A stretch of DNA of 64,000 nucleotides from Flavobacterium erciyesense (GTDB lineage Bacteria > Bacteroidota > Bacteroidia > Flavobacteriales > Flavobacteriaceae), in NCBI RefSeq assembly GCF_018069925.1, contig NZ_JAGPXB010000002.1, positions 186,001-250,000 on the forward strand, given 5' to 3'. The notes under the pieces were generated by a model. The model ran no database searches and had not been told where the DNA came from. It saw only the letters and a program-made list of their open reading frames with translations. Positions 17,502-25,558 of this stretch are shown here, in pieces; the stretch's first letter is position 1; every line of letters begins with the position of its first letter. The translations under genes were made by a program, and so were the position numbers.

Positions 17502-18182
17502 ATGCTTAAAAATTCCCTAATCGCCCTTCTACTGCTTACAAATTTTATAAGTTATAGCCAATCGTCTGATGACAATACAAATTACTGGATTGATATCGAT
17601 GGAAAATCTGTTTCTAAAACACAATATTTACAGCAATTTGGTGGCCGATATTCAGAATTTGCGGCATGGAATTACATTGCAAAAGACTCGGGACGGGTCA
17701 CAAAAACCCATTACAAATTTAACTTGTATACCGTTGATCATTCCTTTTTTCTAAATTACATCAACCGCACCACGAATAAAAAATTACCTACCAACACCAC
17801 TTTATTAATTGAATTCCATTACAAAGATGACCTTTGTAGCAGTAATTCTTCCAATAATTGGAGCGGGTCAAAAATTGCGAATCGAAAATACCACACCGAT
17901 ACTTGGAAAAAATCTATTGAAAGTAAAAATGAAAATCTAGTCTATTTGGTCTTTTTTGAAAAAGGTATTGAAGTACAAAATTCAAAAAGCAAACGCGAAT
18001 ACTACTTCAGTGACCAAGAAAATTTATTAAGAGAAAAAATCTTTTTAAATCCAACATCATGCGGTTCCTATATGATTTCAAAACCAGATGGAATAACACT
18101 TGTTCGAAATGGCGAAAGTACTGCCAAAACAATGGCCGCAAATTTAGATCCTAAAAAATGGGACAAGCAAGAATTTGAATAA
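17502..18182 (+). CDS. Hypothetical secreted protein
   Basis: This 226-residue protein has a clear signal peptide (LKNSLIALLLLTNFISYSQ) and a lysine/asparagine-rich mature part. It contains DIDGKSVSKTQYLQQFGGRY, a two-Cys pattern (DDLCSSNSSNNW and PTSCGSYM) and no recognised domain. The window has no similar gene. It is flanked on both sides by nearly identical terminator hairpins (17379-17415 and 18205-18244), so it forms an isolated transcription unit. It is probably periplasmic or exported. Function is unknown and I recognise no family. Confidence 0.7.
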   Translation: MLKNSLIALLLLTNFISYSQSSDDNTNYWIDIDGKSVSKTQYLQQFGGRYSEFAAWNYIAKDSGRVTKTHYKFNLYTVDHSFFLNYINRTTNKKLPTNTTLLIEFHYKDDLCSSNSSNNWSGSKIANRKYHTDTWKKSIESKNENLVYLVFFEKGIEVQNSKSKREYYFSDQENLLREKIFLNPTSCGSYMISKPDGITLVRNGESTAKTMAANLDPKKWDKQEFE

Positions 18183-18204
18183 TCGTTCATCCTTCTACTC
18201 ATAA

Positions 18205-18244
18205 AAAAAATCCGTCTTGTTCTTCAACGAGACGGATTTTTTGT
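18205..18244 (+). terminator. Terminator after the secreted protein gene (copy 2 of a pair)
   Basis: The same stem as at 17379 (AATCCGTCTTGTT / AACGAGACGGATT) with a different 4-base loop, A-rich on the left and T-rich on the right, 22 bases after the stop codon. Confidence 0.85.
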
Positions 18245-18475
18245 TTGTGATTTTCTGTAATTGTACCGAATTGGCACGTAGATGACACAGATTAAAGAGA
18301 TTTTTATTGATTTTTTTTTAAAAACTCTCAATGAAATTAACAATGACTTTTTTTAAACGTATGAGCAGTATATTTTTTTGTAAGTTGCACTATTTTAAAC
18401 TCATAAAAGATCTAAAATACATTTCACAACTTACTAATTAATAACTCATAATTCATAACTCATAATTAAAGAAAC
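18245..18475. other. AT-rich gene-less spacer with short repeats
   Basis: No gene is seen. It contains a degenerate GATGACACAGATTAAAGAGA-type stretch near 18280-18300, resembling interspersed intergenic repeats common in flavobacteria. Next to the permease stop (about 18438-18468) is a short direct repeat of the form AACTCATAATT. Confidence 0.4.
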
Positions 18476-19882
18476 CTACTCCTTCGCCTTAGTCATATAG
18501 TAAATCGGGATACCAATAAGCATAATCAACACACCCCAACCACAGGTAGTTGGTTTTGTGTACAATAACGCCAAACATATCGCCGAAGAAATCAAAATGT
18601 ACAAAGCAGGCAGTACAGGATAACCAAAAGCCTTGTACGGACGCTCTGCATTGGGCATTTTTTTGCGTAAAATGAATATTCCTAATATCGTTAAGATATA
18701 AAACACCAGTACAATAATCACCACAAAATCAAGTAAATCCCCATACTTACCCGTCAAACACAAAGCCGAAGCCCAAATACACTGCGCCCAAATAGACCAT
18801 TCTGGTACACTCGCTTTGTTTAACGAAGCTGCCTTTTTAAAGAAAACACCATCCTGCGCCATCGTATAATACACACGAGCACCAGCCATAATCAAACCAT
18901 TGTTACACGCAAAAGTCGAGATCATAATCATCACGGCAATAATCAAAGTGCCTACTGACCCAAAAATAGTTTGCGAAGCCACCACAGCCACACGGTCTGA
19001 TTCGGCAGTAGCAATATCAAACAAAGGCACCACGGCCAAGTACATCACATTGGCCACAATATAAATCACACTCACCAATAATGTTCCTAGAAACAAACTC
19101 AAACCCACATTGCGTTTTGGGTTTTTAATTTCGCCTGCAATAAAAGTCACGCCTTCCCAAGCCACACTAGAGAATTGCGATCCCACAAAGGCCGCCGAAA
19201 TACCCGATATCAATGCAATACCACCAATAGGCAACCACTCGCCTGTTTCCACATTCAAACTTTGAGCTTGCCAAGCGTTGGCCCAATTCGCATCCCACAC
19301 CGCACTATCGGCAGCCATAAAACCAAAAATAATCAAACCCGCTAACGAAAGTACTTTGATCACCGTAAGCACCGTTTGCAAAATCTTCGAGTTTTTCACC
19401 CCACGACTATTGACATAACTCAGCAACACAATCGTAACAATAGAAACAATTTGGGCAGCATTTAGTTTAAAATCGCCTATTTCATACAAAATATTTTTAT
19501 CACTCAAAGGCGCATACAAGTAAGCCGCAAATTTGGCAAAAGCCACACCCACCGCCGCAATAGTACCGGTTTGAATCACCGCAAAAAAGCTCCATCCGTA
19601 CAAAAAACCAATCAGTTTACCGTAAGCTTCCTTAATATACACATACTGCCCGCCCGCCGTAGGAAACATCGCGCTCAACTCGCCGTAACTCACCGCAGCA
19701 ATCACGGTAATCACGCCCGTAAGCACCCACATCGCAATCAGCCAGCCGGCAGAGCCAAGTTGTCGCACCATATCCGAGCTTACAATAAATATCCCCGATC
19801 CTATCATAGAACCCACCACAAGCATGGTCCCGTCAAGTAGTCCTAATTCTCTCTTAAAATTGTCTGGTTTTTGGTCTTCCAT
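18476..19882 (-). CDS. APC superfamily amino acid permease
   Basis: This 468-residue inner-membrane protein has about 12 hydrophobic helices. The first helix has the APC signature GSMIGSGIFIVSS near residues 23-35, the unwound substrate-binding stretch of this fold. SYGELSAMFPTAGGQYVYIKEA follows, and AFVGSQFSSVAWEGVTFIAGEI lies in the middle helices. The LAT-like form suggests amino acid exchange or uptake. The substrate is not visible, and no neighbouring catabolic gene indicates one. It is alone on the minus strand, and its codon composition looks more GC-rich and Ala/Gly-rich than that of the accessory genes to its right. Confidence 0.9.
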   Translation of the reverse strand: MEDQKPDNFKRELGLLDGTMLVVGSMIGSGIFIVSSDMVRQLGSAGWLIAMWVLTGVITVIAAVSYGELSAMFPTAGGQYVYIKEAYGKLIGFLYGWSFFAVIQTGTIAAVGVAFAKFAAYLYAPLSDKNILYEIGDFKLNAAQIVSIVTIVLLSYVNSRGVKNSKILQTVLTVIKVLSLAGLIIFGFMAADSAVWDANWANAWQAQSLNVETGEWLPIGGIALISGISAAFVGSQFSSVAWEGVTFIAGEIKNPKRNVGLSLFLGTLLVSVIYIVANVMYLAVVPLFDIATAESDRVAVVASQTIFGSVGTLIIAVMIMISTFACNNGLIMAGARVYYTMAQDGVFFKKAASLNKASVPEWSIWAQCIWASALCLTGKYGDLLDFVVIIVLVFYILTILGIFILRKKMPNAERPYKAFGYPVLPALYILISSAICLALLYTKPTTCGWGVLIMLIGIPIYYMTKAKE

Positions 19883-20310
19883 AAAAATGGTGTTTTGGTT
19901 AGTTGTGGGCTAAAGATATACTTTTTTTAGAAATCTAAATTCAGATGTGCTTATTTATGGCATGTCCCAGCTTCCGCACGGCTACAGCTGCGTCAGGCTA
20001 TGCGCTCTATCTTTATTTTCTTAAAGAAAGAAAATAAAGGATGCCGCTCCTATCCTTCATGCGAAATCCACCTTTTCATTTTCAATCTCGAAAAAGAGAA
20101 GAATTGCATCAGGGTTTTAAGTACGAAAAGGTTGAAATAATTGAAGACTCTTCACTGATTTGTAATACTATTATACTTATATTTGGAAACAGATAAATGT
20201 GGCTAACATTAAAACAAGCGACCTAATTTTAGGGTGCTGTGTTTGATTTTATTAAAAGTTTTTACAAATTAGCTGCTATTTTTTCACAAAATCATTTTGA
20301 ATTAATACCT
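19883..20310. other. Gene-less spacer with palindrome-bearing GC-rich element
   Basis: 428 bases without a supported gene. From about 19960 to 20075 there is a relatively GC-rich element (CTTCCGCACGGCTACAGCTG and onward) holding a perfect 12-bp hairpin at 20011-20039. The rest is AT-rich. The frame of the ATPase gene extends left to a GTG at 20239, but the ATG at 20311 is preferred. Confidence 0.5.
20011..20039. repeat. Perfect 12-bp inverted repeat
   Basis: Arms CTTTATTTTCTT and AAGAAAATAAAG around a 5-base loop, embedded in the GC-rich intergenic element. It has no T tract and does not follow a gene end closely, so it is not a simple terminator. Confidence 0.7.
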
Positions 20311-21900
20311 ATGAAACCACAATTTGTTTTACCCAATAGAAATGGAGCTGGCACAAACGAAGAATTTCAAACTGAAAGTAATATTGTAATTATTGGGGCG
20401 AATGGTTCTGGTAAAACAAGATTGGGTGCATGGATTGAAACACAGCTTCAAAATCAAATTGGCGTGCATAGAATCTCTGCTCAACGAGTATTAAATATTC
20501 CCGAATATGCAACAGTTAAAAATTTAGAACAAGCTGAAAAGGGTTTGTTTTACGGACGAGACGATCGATACGGCTTACCGCAATATAAGAAAGGCTCACG
20601 ATGGGGAGATAACCCTGAAACTCACATGTTACATGATTATGATCAGCTTCTGTCAACTCTATTTGCAAGAACTTCAAAACGTGATAGTCAGCATACAAAA
20701 GCTACAAAGGAAAGTGGACAATATATTCCAGTAGCCGATGCACCAATTGACATTATTGTGGAATTGTGGAATGATATTATGCCACATCGCGAAATCATTT
20801 TCGAAGACGGAAAAGTTTTGGTTAAAAAAACAGGTATTGCAGAGTATCATGGGAAGGGCATGAGTGATGGAGAAAGAGTAACACTCTATCTAATCGGTCA
20901 ATGCCTTTGTGTACCTTCAAATTCTATTATAATAATCGATGAACCAGAAATACATTTGCATAAATCTCTGATGGCAAGGCTATGGAATAAAATTGAAGAT
21001 GCTTGTCCCGATAAGCTTTTGATTTTTATAACTCATGATTTAGATTTTGCGTCTAGTAGAAATGACGCGAAAAAAATATGGATAAAAGATTTTAATGGTA
21101 CTGCATGGACTTGGGAAGATGTACCCGACATAGAAACTATTCCTGAAAGTTTACTTCTTGAGATAATTGGTAATCGCAAGAACATTATCTTTTGTGAGGG
21201 AGAAAATGATAGTTTAGATACGATTATTTATAGACAAATCTATCCAGAGTTTCACATAATTCCAAGAGCAGGTGGTGATAAAGTAATTGAGGCAACTAAA
21301 ACCATAAGGAGCAATCCAGTCTTACACCATTTAAATGCATACGGAATTATAGATAGTGACTATAAAGAAGAGGAAGAAAAAGTTGCATTAAAAGAGCATG
21401 GAATAACAACTATCGCCGTTGCTGAAATAGAGAATTTATTTTGCGTTGAAAAAGTACTCCGAATTGTTGCTGAACACATGGAATTAGATCCAGATAAAAT
21501 GGTCAATAAGATAATTGACTATCTAATCGAATCTCTTAACGCCGAATTTGATGTTCAAGTTTCTTCCAAAGCAGAAAAAATTATTGAATATAAATTAGGT
21601 GCATATTCTAAAAAAGGAAATACAAAAGAAGCACTTAAAGAGGCAATAAACGAAACTTTATCTAGAATAAACGTAGACAAAATCTACGGAAATTGTGAAC
21701 AGCTGTTTAAATCCGCAATGGAGGAACGAAATCTTGATAAGATTTTATTATTGTACAACCGGAAAAGTTTACCAAATAGGATTTCATCTATTTTTGGATT
21801 GGGAAAGAATGAATATGAAAGGTTACTAATAAGATTACTTAGAGGTAGTAAAAAAGATGAAATTGTAGATGCATTAAAACTGTATTTGCCAAATTATTAA
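20311..21900 (+). CDS. ABC ATPase fused to DUF4435/Toprim domain, possible PARIS-type defence protein
   Basis: This 529-residue protein has two parts. An ABC-type ATPase carries Walker A GANGSGKT (29-36), signature MSDGER (184-189), Walker B IIIIDEPEIH (206-215) and switch His242. The C-terminal DUF4435 region looks like a Toprim core, with CEGEND (Glu296) and IIDSD (Asp348, Asp350). The same two modules occur as AriA (ATPase) and AriB (Toprim) in the PARIS anti-phage system, where fused forms are known, and in OLD-like nucleases. A defence role is inferred from this architecture. It is cytosolic with no toxin or methylase partner. Repeat elements begin 10 bases after its stop, at the left edge of an accessory block. 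The ATG is chosen over a GTG 24 codons upstream. Confidence 0.8.
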   Translation: MKPQFVLPNRNGAGTNEEFQTESNIVIIGANGSGKTRLGAWIETQLQNQIGVHRISAQRVLNIPEYATVKNLEQAEKGLFYGRDDRYGLPQYKKGSRWGDNPETHMLHDYDQLLSTLFARTSKRDSQHTKATKESGQYIPVADAPIDIIVELWNDIMPHREIIFEDGKVLVKKTGIAEYHGKGMSDGERVTLYLIGQCLCVPSNSIIIIDEPEIHLHKSLMARLWNKIEDACPDKLLIFITHDLDFASSRNDAKKIWIKDFNGTAWTWEDVPDIETIPESLLLEIIGNRKNIIFCEGENDSLDTIIYRQIYPEFHIIPRAGGDKVIEATKTIRSNPVLHHLNAYGIIDSDYKEEEEKVALKEHGITTIAVAEIENLFCVEKVLRIVAEHMELDPDKMVNKIIDYLIESLNAEFDVQVSSKAEKIIEYKLGAYSKKGNTKEALKEAINETLSRINVDKIYGNCEQLFKSAMEERNLDKILLLYNRKSLPNRISSIFGLGKNEYERLLIRLLRGSKKDEIVDALKLYLPNY

Positions 21901-21909
21901 GCAGCCCCA

Positions 21910-22035
21910 GCTAGCACAAGCGTCCGGCTCGTAATGATCTCAACGGATTAATATAATTTTAGATTGTCCCGATAATTAGATTTTTTAAAATATTGAGAAA
22001 GAAACTAAGTTCACGAGCGTGACGCTCGCGCTAGC
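21910..22035. repeat. Inverted-arm interspersed element R1
   Basis: About 126 bp. The left arm begins GCTAGCACAAGCGTCCGGCT, the right arm ends GTGACGCTCGCGCTAGC, and the AT-rich core contains CTCAACGGATTA and TTTTTTAAAATATTGA. The left arm begins 10 bases after the end of the ATPase stop codon. Confidence 0.85.
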
Positions 22036-22061
22036 TTGCAGACAAATAGAACAAATCCCCC

Positions 22062-22190
22062 GCTAGCGCGAGCGTCCCGCTCGTGATGGTGTCAACGGAT
22101 TAGAATGATTTTAGTTTATACCAGTCATTAGTTTTTTTTTAAAATATTGAAATAGTATTTGTATTCACGAGCGAGACACTCGCGCCAGCT
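22062..22190. repeat. Inverted-arm interspersed element R2
   Basis: About 129 bp and the best-preserved copy. The left arm GCTAGCGCGAGCGTCCCGCT and the right arm, ending GAGACACTCGCGCCAGC, are inverted copies over 25 bp with about three mismatches. Each arm can itself fold (CGAGC/GCTCG). The core reads GTCAACGGATTAGAATGATT, then a run of T, then AAAATATTGAAATAGTATTT. Confidence 0.88.
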
Positions 22191-22233
22191 GAAGGACAAT
22201 TTTTTTTTCAGAAAAAGCAAATTAGATAACATT

Positions 22234-22626
22234 ATGACAGAAGAAACGGAAATGAGCAAAAAAGCAGCGATTGTATTTTTCATTTTAATTATTATTGGTC
22301 TTTACTTTATTGTTGACAAAGCCGATAAAACTAGAGAAGAAATTGAAAATTATCCTGGTACAACGATTTGTAAATACACGCTATGCAAACCTTCCGGCAA
22401 ATCTTCTACCGCTTTTGTGAAATACGTTGTAAATAATAAATTGTATCGAACTAATAGTGGTGGTTGTCCTGAGAATTCTTCTGAAAAAATAAATAAATTC
22501 TTCTACCTAAAATATGCCACAATTAATCCAAACAATATTGAAGTTGATTTTACAAAAGAGGTTACCAACAAAACAGAGATTGAGGAATTAGAAAATCAAC
22601 TTAAAAATTGGTTTGATCTGGAATAA
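22234..22626 (+). CDS. Small single-pass membrane protein, unknown
   Basis: This 130-residue protein has one N-terminal transmembrane helix (KKAAIVFFILIIIGLYFIVD, about residues 9-28). A soluble region with three cysteines follows (TTICKYTLCKPSG and GGCPENSS), and the C-terminus is acidic (IEELENQLKNWFDLE). The ATG at 22234 is chosen because the frame to its left runs into repeat R2. It is flanked by R2 (44 bp upstream) and R3 (10 bases after the stop), like a cassette. I recognise no family. Proteins with this layout are common as hypotheticals in Flavobacterium. Confidence 0.65.
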   Translation: MTEETEMSKKAAIVFFILIIIGLYFIVDKADKTREEIENYPGTTICKYTLCKPSGKSSTAFVKYVVNNKLYRTNSGGCPENSSEKINKFFYLKYATINPNNIEVDFTKEVTNKTEIEELENQLKNWFDLE

Positions 22627-22635
22627 CATTTCCCT

Positions 22636-22766
22636 GCTAGCGCGAGCGACTCGCTCGTGATGGTGTCAACGGATTAGAAAGATTTTAGTTTGTACCAATG
22701 ATTAGATTTAAAAAAAATATTGAAATAGTATTTGTGTTCACGAACGTGACGCTCGCGCTTGCTAGC
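22636..22766. repeat. Inverted-arm interspersed element R3
   Basis: About 131 bp with the same arms and core as R2 (GTCAACGGATTAGAAAGATT, then AAATATTGAAATAGTATTTG). It begins 10 bases after the end of the preceding stop codon, the same offset as R1 and R4a. Confidence 0.87.
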
Positions 22767-22856
22767 ATACAAGTTTACTTTAACACCTAATCCGCGAGGT
22801 CATCCTAATGTTAGCTGCCGATTTAACTAAACAGAATTACAACTTTAAATAAAATA

Positions 22857-23585
22857 ATGATGAAAAAAATAATTGCAATCCTCGTATTTTCTATTTGTTC
22901 CTTTTCCACATTTTCACAGACAAATAGTGGTAATGAAATAATGGCACAAGGAAGTTCAAAAACAAAAGTAAAACCTGATTTGGCGTATTTAAGAGTAACT
23001 ATTGAAAAAGAAAATCAGGTTGAAAGAAATGCAATCAAAGAACTAAATGAAGAAATTGATAAGTTGCAGAAAGTACTTTTTAAAATAGGCTTTACAGAAA
23101 AAAATATTAAAATTTCTGATTATAAAGTGTCAAGTAATCAAAATGATGACAATAAAAAAGAATATTCTGCTACAAATACATTGTCAATTAATTTTCCTTT
23201 GAACAATAAAGTTATTGAAGCATTTTATCAAGAAATTCAAATCGAAAACATCAAAGATTTAGATATAGGATTTGAAACTAAAATTTCTGCAGAATTAGAA
23301 AAAAAAATTAGGCAAAAATTAGTTCAAATAGCAATTGCAGATGCAAAAAGTTATGCGGAAAACGTTGCAAATACATTAAATGTTACGATTAATAATGTAA
23401 AACAAGTATCGAAATTTAGCCCACGAGATTATTTCACAGCATCGGATGATGTATCAGAAATGAAGTTTGATAAAACAATGGCAGCTTCGGCTCCAAATCC
23501 AAAAACTTCCTTTGACAAATTTGAAGTTGAGGAAATAGAATTAGAAGAAACCATAACTATCGTTTACGAAATAGTAAAAAAATAA
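22857..23585 (+). CDS. SIMPL (DUF541) domain secreted protein
   Basis: This 242-residue protein has an N-terminal signal peptide (IIAILVFSICSFSTFSQ). The SIMPL-like domain includes GSSKTKVKPDLAYLRVTIEK, DAKSYAENVANTLNVTI and a C-terminal ETITIVYEIV strand. The DUF541 family is periplasmic or outer-membrane associated and poorly understood; some members bind or oligomerise at the envelope. The lysine- and asparagine-rich composition matches the low-GC accessory block rather than the neighbouring core genes. It follows repeat R3 by 90 bp and is followed by a 139-bp spacer before the RDD gene. Confidence 0.85.
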   Translation: MMKKIIAILVFSICSFSTFSQTNSGNEIMAQGSSKTKVKPDLAYLRVTIEKENQVERNAIKELNEEIDKLQKVLFKIGFTEKNIKISDYKVSSNQNDDNKKEYSATNTLSINFPLNNKVIEAFYQEIQIENIKDLDIGFETKISAELEKKIRQKLVQIAIADAKSYAENVANTLNVTINNVKQVSKFSPRDYFTASDDVSEMKFDKTMAASAPNPKTSFDKFEVEEIELEETITIVYEIVKK

Positions 23586-23724
23586 AAAGCAATCTCACCA
23601 CAAGCTACAATCGCTCCAGTTATGGATTTGAAAAATCTATAAAAAATGCCAACTTAAAAGCAGAAAAAATATCAGAATTTCTCCAAATTGACAAATTATA
23701 AATTGATTAAATATTAAAAAAATA
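23586..23724 (+). pseudogene. Possible remnant reading frame between SIMPL and RDD genes
   Basis: From 23588 a frame with no start codon stays open for 37 codons (SNLTTSYNRSSYGFEKSIKN and on to FLQIDKL, then TAA). Its protein-like character and lack of a start suggest the tail of a deleted gene. This is weak evidence; no frame in the window continues it. Confidence 0.3.
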
Positions 23725-24156
23725 ATGACAGAATATCGTACTAAACCAAATTTATTAAAAAGATTTATTGCAGGTTTAATTGACTATTTATTAGTTTATG
23801 GTTTCTTCTTTGCTTTTGTTTATGCATTCGGACAACCAAATAATGAAGGCGGATATTCGGTTACAGGAATATTAAGCTTAATTCCATTTGTATTCTGGTT
23901 TTTAATTATTGTTCTTACCGAAGTCTTTCTTGGAGCAACTCTTGGAAATGCTTTAGTTGGAATAAAGCCAAAATCTTTAACAAAAAGTAATGGCGAATTG
24001 AGTTTGAGTCAATCTATAAAAAGACATTTATTTGACCCAATTGATATGTTTCCATTTGGCTTGATTGCGATAATTACAATTAAAAACACCGACCGAAATC
24101 AACGCTTAGGAGATATTTGGGCAAAAACTATCGTTACCGAAGCAGAGAATAAATAA
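23725..24156 (+). CDS. RDD family membrane protein
   Basis: This 143-residue integral membrane protein has the RDD opening KRFIAGLIDYLLVYGFFF, with the Arg-Asp pair in the first helix. Two further hydrophobic segments follow (GILSLIPFVFWFLIIVLTEV near 50-70 and MFPFGLIAIITI near 112-124). NTDRNQRLGDIWAKTIV is the typical C-terminal motif. RDD proteins are thought to be transporters or membrane modulators, with some linked to sodium/proton exchange; the substrate here is unknown. It sits in the accessory block with repeat R4a starting 10 bases after its stop. Confidence 0.88.
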   Translation: MTEYRTKPNLLKRFIAGLIDYLLVYGFFFAFVYAFGQPNNEGGYSVTGILSLIPFVFWFLIIVLTEVFLGATLGNALVGIKPKSLTKSNGELSLSQSIKRHLFDPIDMFPFGLIAIITIKNTDRNQRLGDIWAKTIVTEAENK

Positions 24157-24165
24157 AAACCTCCC

Positions 24166-24252
24166 GCTAACGCCAGTGTCCCGCTCATGATGTTTGTTAA
24201 TAGATTACTATAATTTTAAACTGAGCCAGTCATTAGATCATTTATGCTGTTT
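24166..24252. repeat. Truncated inverted-arm element R4a
   Basis: The left arm (GCTAACGCCAGTGTCCCGCT) and the core up to about 24252 are present, but the right arm is missing. The element begins 10 bases after the RDD stop codon and abuts the next copy, suggesting that R4b inserted into it or replaced its right half. Confidence 0.75.
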
Positions 24253-24261
24253 GGTTACCCC

Positions 24262-24388
24262 GCTAGCGCGAGCGTCACGCTCGTGATGGTATCAAAGGAT
24301 TAGAATTATTTTAGTTGCTGCTAGTCACAAGATTTTTTATGCTGTTCAATTCTAAAATGTATTTTCGAGCGAGACGATCGCGCCAGCT
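24262..24388. repeat. Inverted-arm interspersed element R4b
   Basis: About 127 bp. Left arm GCTAGCGCGAGCGTCACGCT, right arm ending GAGACGATCGCGCCAGCT, and a core whose middle has diverged (TATGCTGTTCAATTC in place of AAATATTGAAATAG). Confidence 0.83.
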
Positions 24389-24430
24389 AAGGTTTCAAAT
24401 AATCACAAACACAATCTTAATAATGTTAAA

Positions 24431-24829
24431 ATGAAAAATTCAATATTGCTTTTATTACTTATCGTAACTACTAATCTTTTTTCACAAGAAACTCCAAAAG
24501 AAACTCAAGATGACTTTTTAATTGATTATTCAGAGGTTCAAGTAAAACCTGAATTTCCAGGAGGAATGAAAAGTTTTTACTCATTTATTGCCAAAAACTT
24601 TATAACTCCTGAAGAGGTAAATTTAGCTGGAAAAATAATAATTGATTGCATTATCGAAAAAGATGGAACGTTATCAAATATGAAAGTAAGAGAGGACGTA
24701 GGGCATGGCAGCGGTGATGAAGCAATTAGAGTTTTAAGTAAGCTTCCTAAGTGGCGACCAGGCCAGCATAATGGCTATCCTGTTAGAACATCCTATTTTG
24801 TTAAAATTCATGTTGAATCTTCACGCTAA
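24431..24829 (+). CDS. Exported TonB C-terminal domain protein
   Basis: This 132-residue protein has a signal peptide (ILLLLLIVTTNLFSQ) and then a TonB C-terminal domain from about residue 37. PEFPGGMKSFYSFIAKNF and DGTLSNMKVREDVGHG-like strands, then LPKWRPGQHNGYPVRTSYFV, are the family hallmarks. Unlike true TonB it has no transmembrane anchor, no proline-rich spacer and no linked ExbB/ExbD. It cannot span the periplasm on its own and is more likely a small exported protein that borrows the fold. It follows repeat R4b by 42 bp. Confidence 0.85.
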   Translation: MKNSILLLLLIVTTNLFSQETPKETQDDFLIDYSEVQVKPEFPGGMKSFYSFIAKNFITPEEVNLAGKIIIDCIIEKDGTLSNMKVREDVGHGSGDEAIRVLSKLPKWRPGQHNGYPVRTSYFVKIHVESSR

Positions 24830-24977
24830 AATAGCAATCGCATAGCAGCCTTTAAAACGGCTTTAAATAATAGGCTTAAATGGAAGTTTATTTTTTAAAA
24901 AACTTATTTTTAATCGAAAATTTACGAATCTTTAAACAGTAGCTCGTCTCAATACAAGATTGTTGAGAGCAATTTTA

Positions 24978-25424
24978 ATGAACATCATGAAAAAAATAAA
25001 AACATTTTACATAGTAGCTTTATTCATATTTTCAATAACTAGAATGTATGGTCAAAGCCCATCAGATATCGTGGGGAAATGGGAAGGAATTGATTATTTG
25101 AATAATCCTTCCGAATTAATTTTTACAGAAGACAGCTTTGTGTCATTTACAATTAACGGTGAAAAACTGGGTGGTGAAAATTTTAGCATCAAAGGACAAA
25201 AGGCAGATTTAAAATACTTTATTGATTCTTTAAAAAATCCATTTTGGTTTGATTTTATCGTTTACTCACGAACTGAAAGTATAGAAAAAGGTCGCATCAA
25301 AGGAGTCCTCAAGTTTATTGATATTGATAATATTCAAATCGCAGTAAGTTTTGATGGAAATCGAATTACTGATTTTAGTGAAAAAAATATAGAATCAACC
25401 ATTACATTAAAGCGAATAAAGTAA
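24978..25424 (+). CDS. Secreted lipocalin-sized protein, unknown
   Basis: This 148-residue protein has a signal peptide (KTFYIVALFIFSITRMYGQ) and a beta-rich mature part starting SPSDIVGKWEGIDYLNNPSE. That start resembles small DUF/lipocalin-like secreted proteins opening with a GxWxG-type strand. The first ATG in frame is at 24978, with another at 24987. Upstream is a TTG-initiated extension that I reject. It is followed by the diverged repeat R5 within a few bases. Function is unknown. Confidence 0.6.
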   Translation: MNIMKKIKTFYIVALFIFSITRMYGQSPSDIVGKWEGIDYLNNPSELIFTEDSFVSFTINGEKLGGENFSIKGQKADLKYFIDSLKNPFWFDFIVYSRTESIEKGRIKGVLKFIDIDNIQIAVSFDGNRITDFSEKNIESTITLKRIK

Positions 25425-25426
25425 AA

Positions 25427-25558
25427 CCCGCTCACGGGAGCGCTGCACGGGATCAGATTATTAAAGAATTATTACAATTTTAATTTGTCAAAAATTCAGT
25501 TTTTTTATTGTGAGATATTTAAAATGTTCACGAGCCGAAGGGTCTCGCCAACACCGGG
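25427..25558. repeat. Diverged inverted-arm element R5
   Basis: About 132 bp with a recognisable framework (GCTCACGGGAGCG on the left, TTCACGAGCCGAAGGGTCTC on the right, AT-rich core), but arms and core have drifted. It begins within 3-6 bases of the preceding stop. Confidence 0.55.

Noticed and set aside
20239..20310. GTG start extending the ATPase/Toprim protein by 24 residues
   Set aside because: The added residues are hydrophobic and unlike the family start; the ATG at 20311 sits close before the ATPase core.
22790..22856. Integron attC site (an ATTTAAC stretch near GTTAGCTGC)
   Set aside because: Only one half resembles a core site, the partner does not fit GTTRRRY, and no integrase is present. 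It is kept only as an alternative in the cassette finding.
21910..24388. CRISPR array
   Set aside because: The repeats are about 130 bp, inverted-armed and irregularly spaced by whole genes, with no cas genes.
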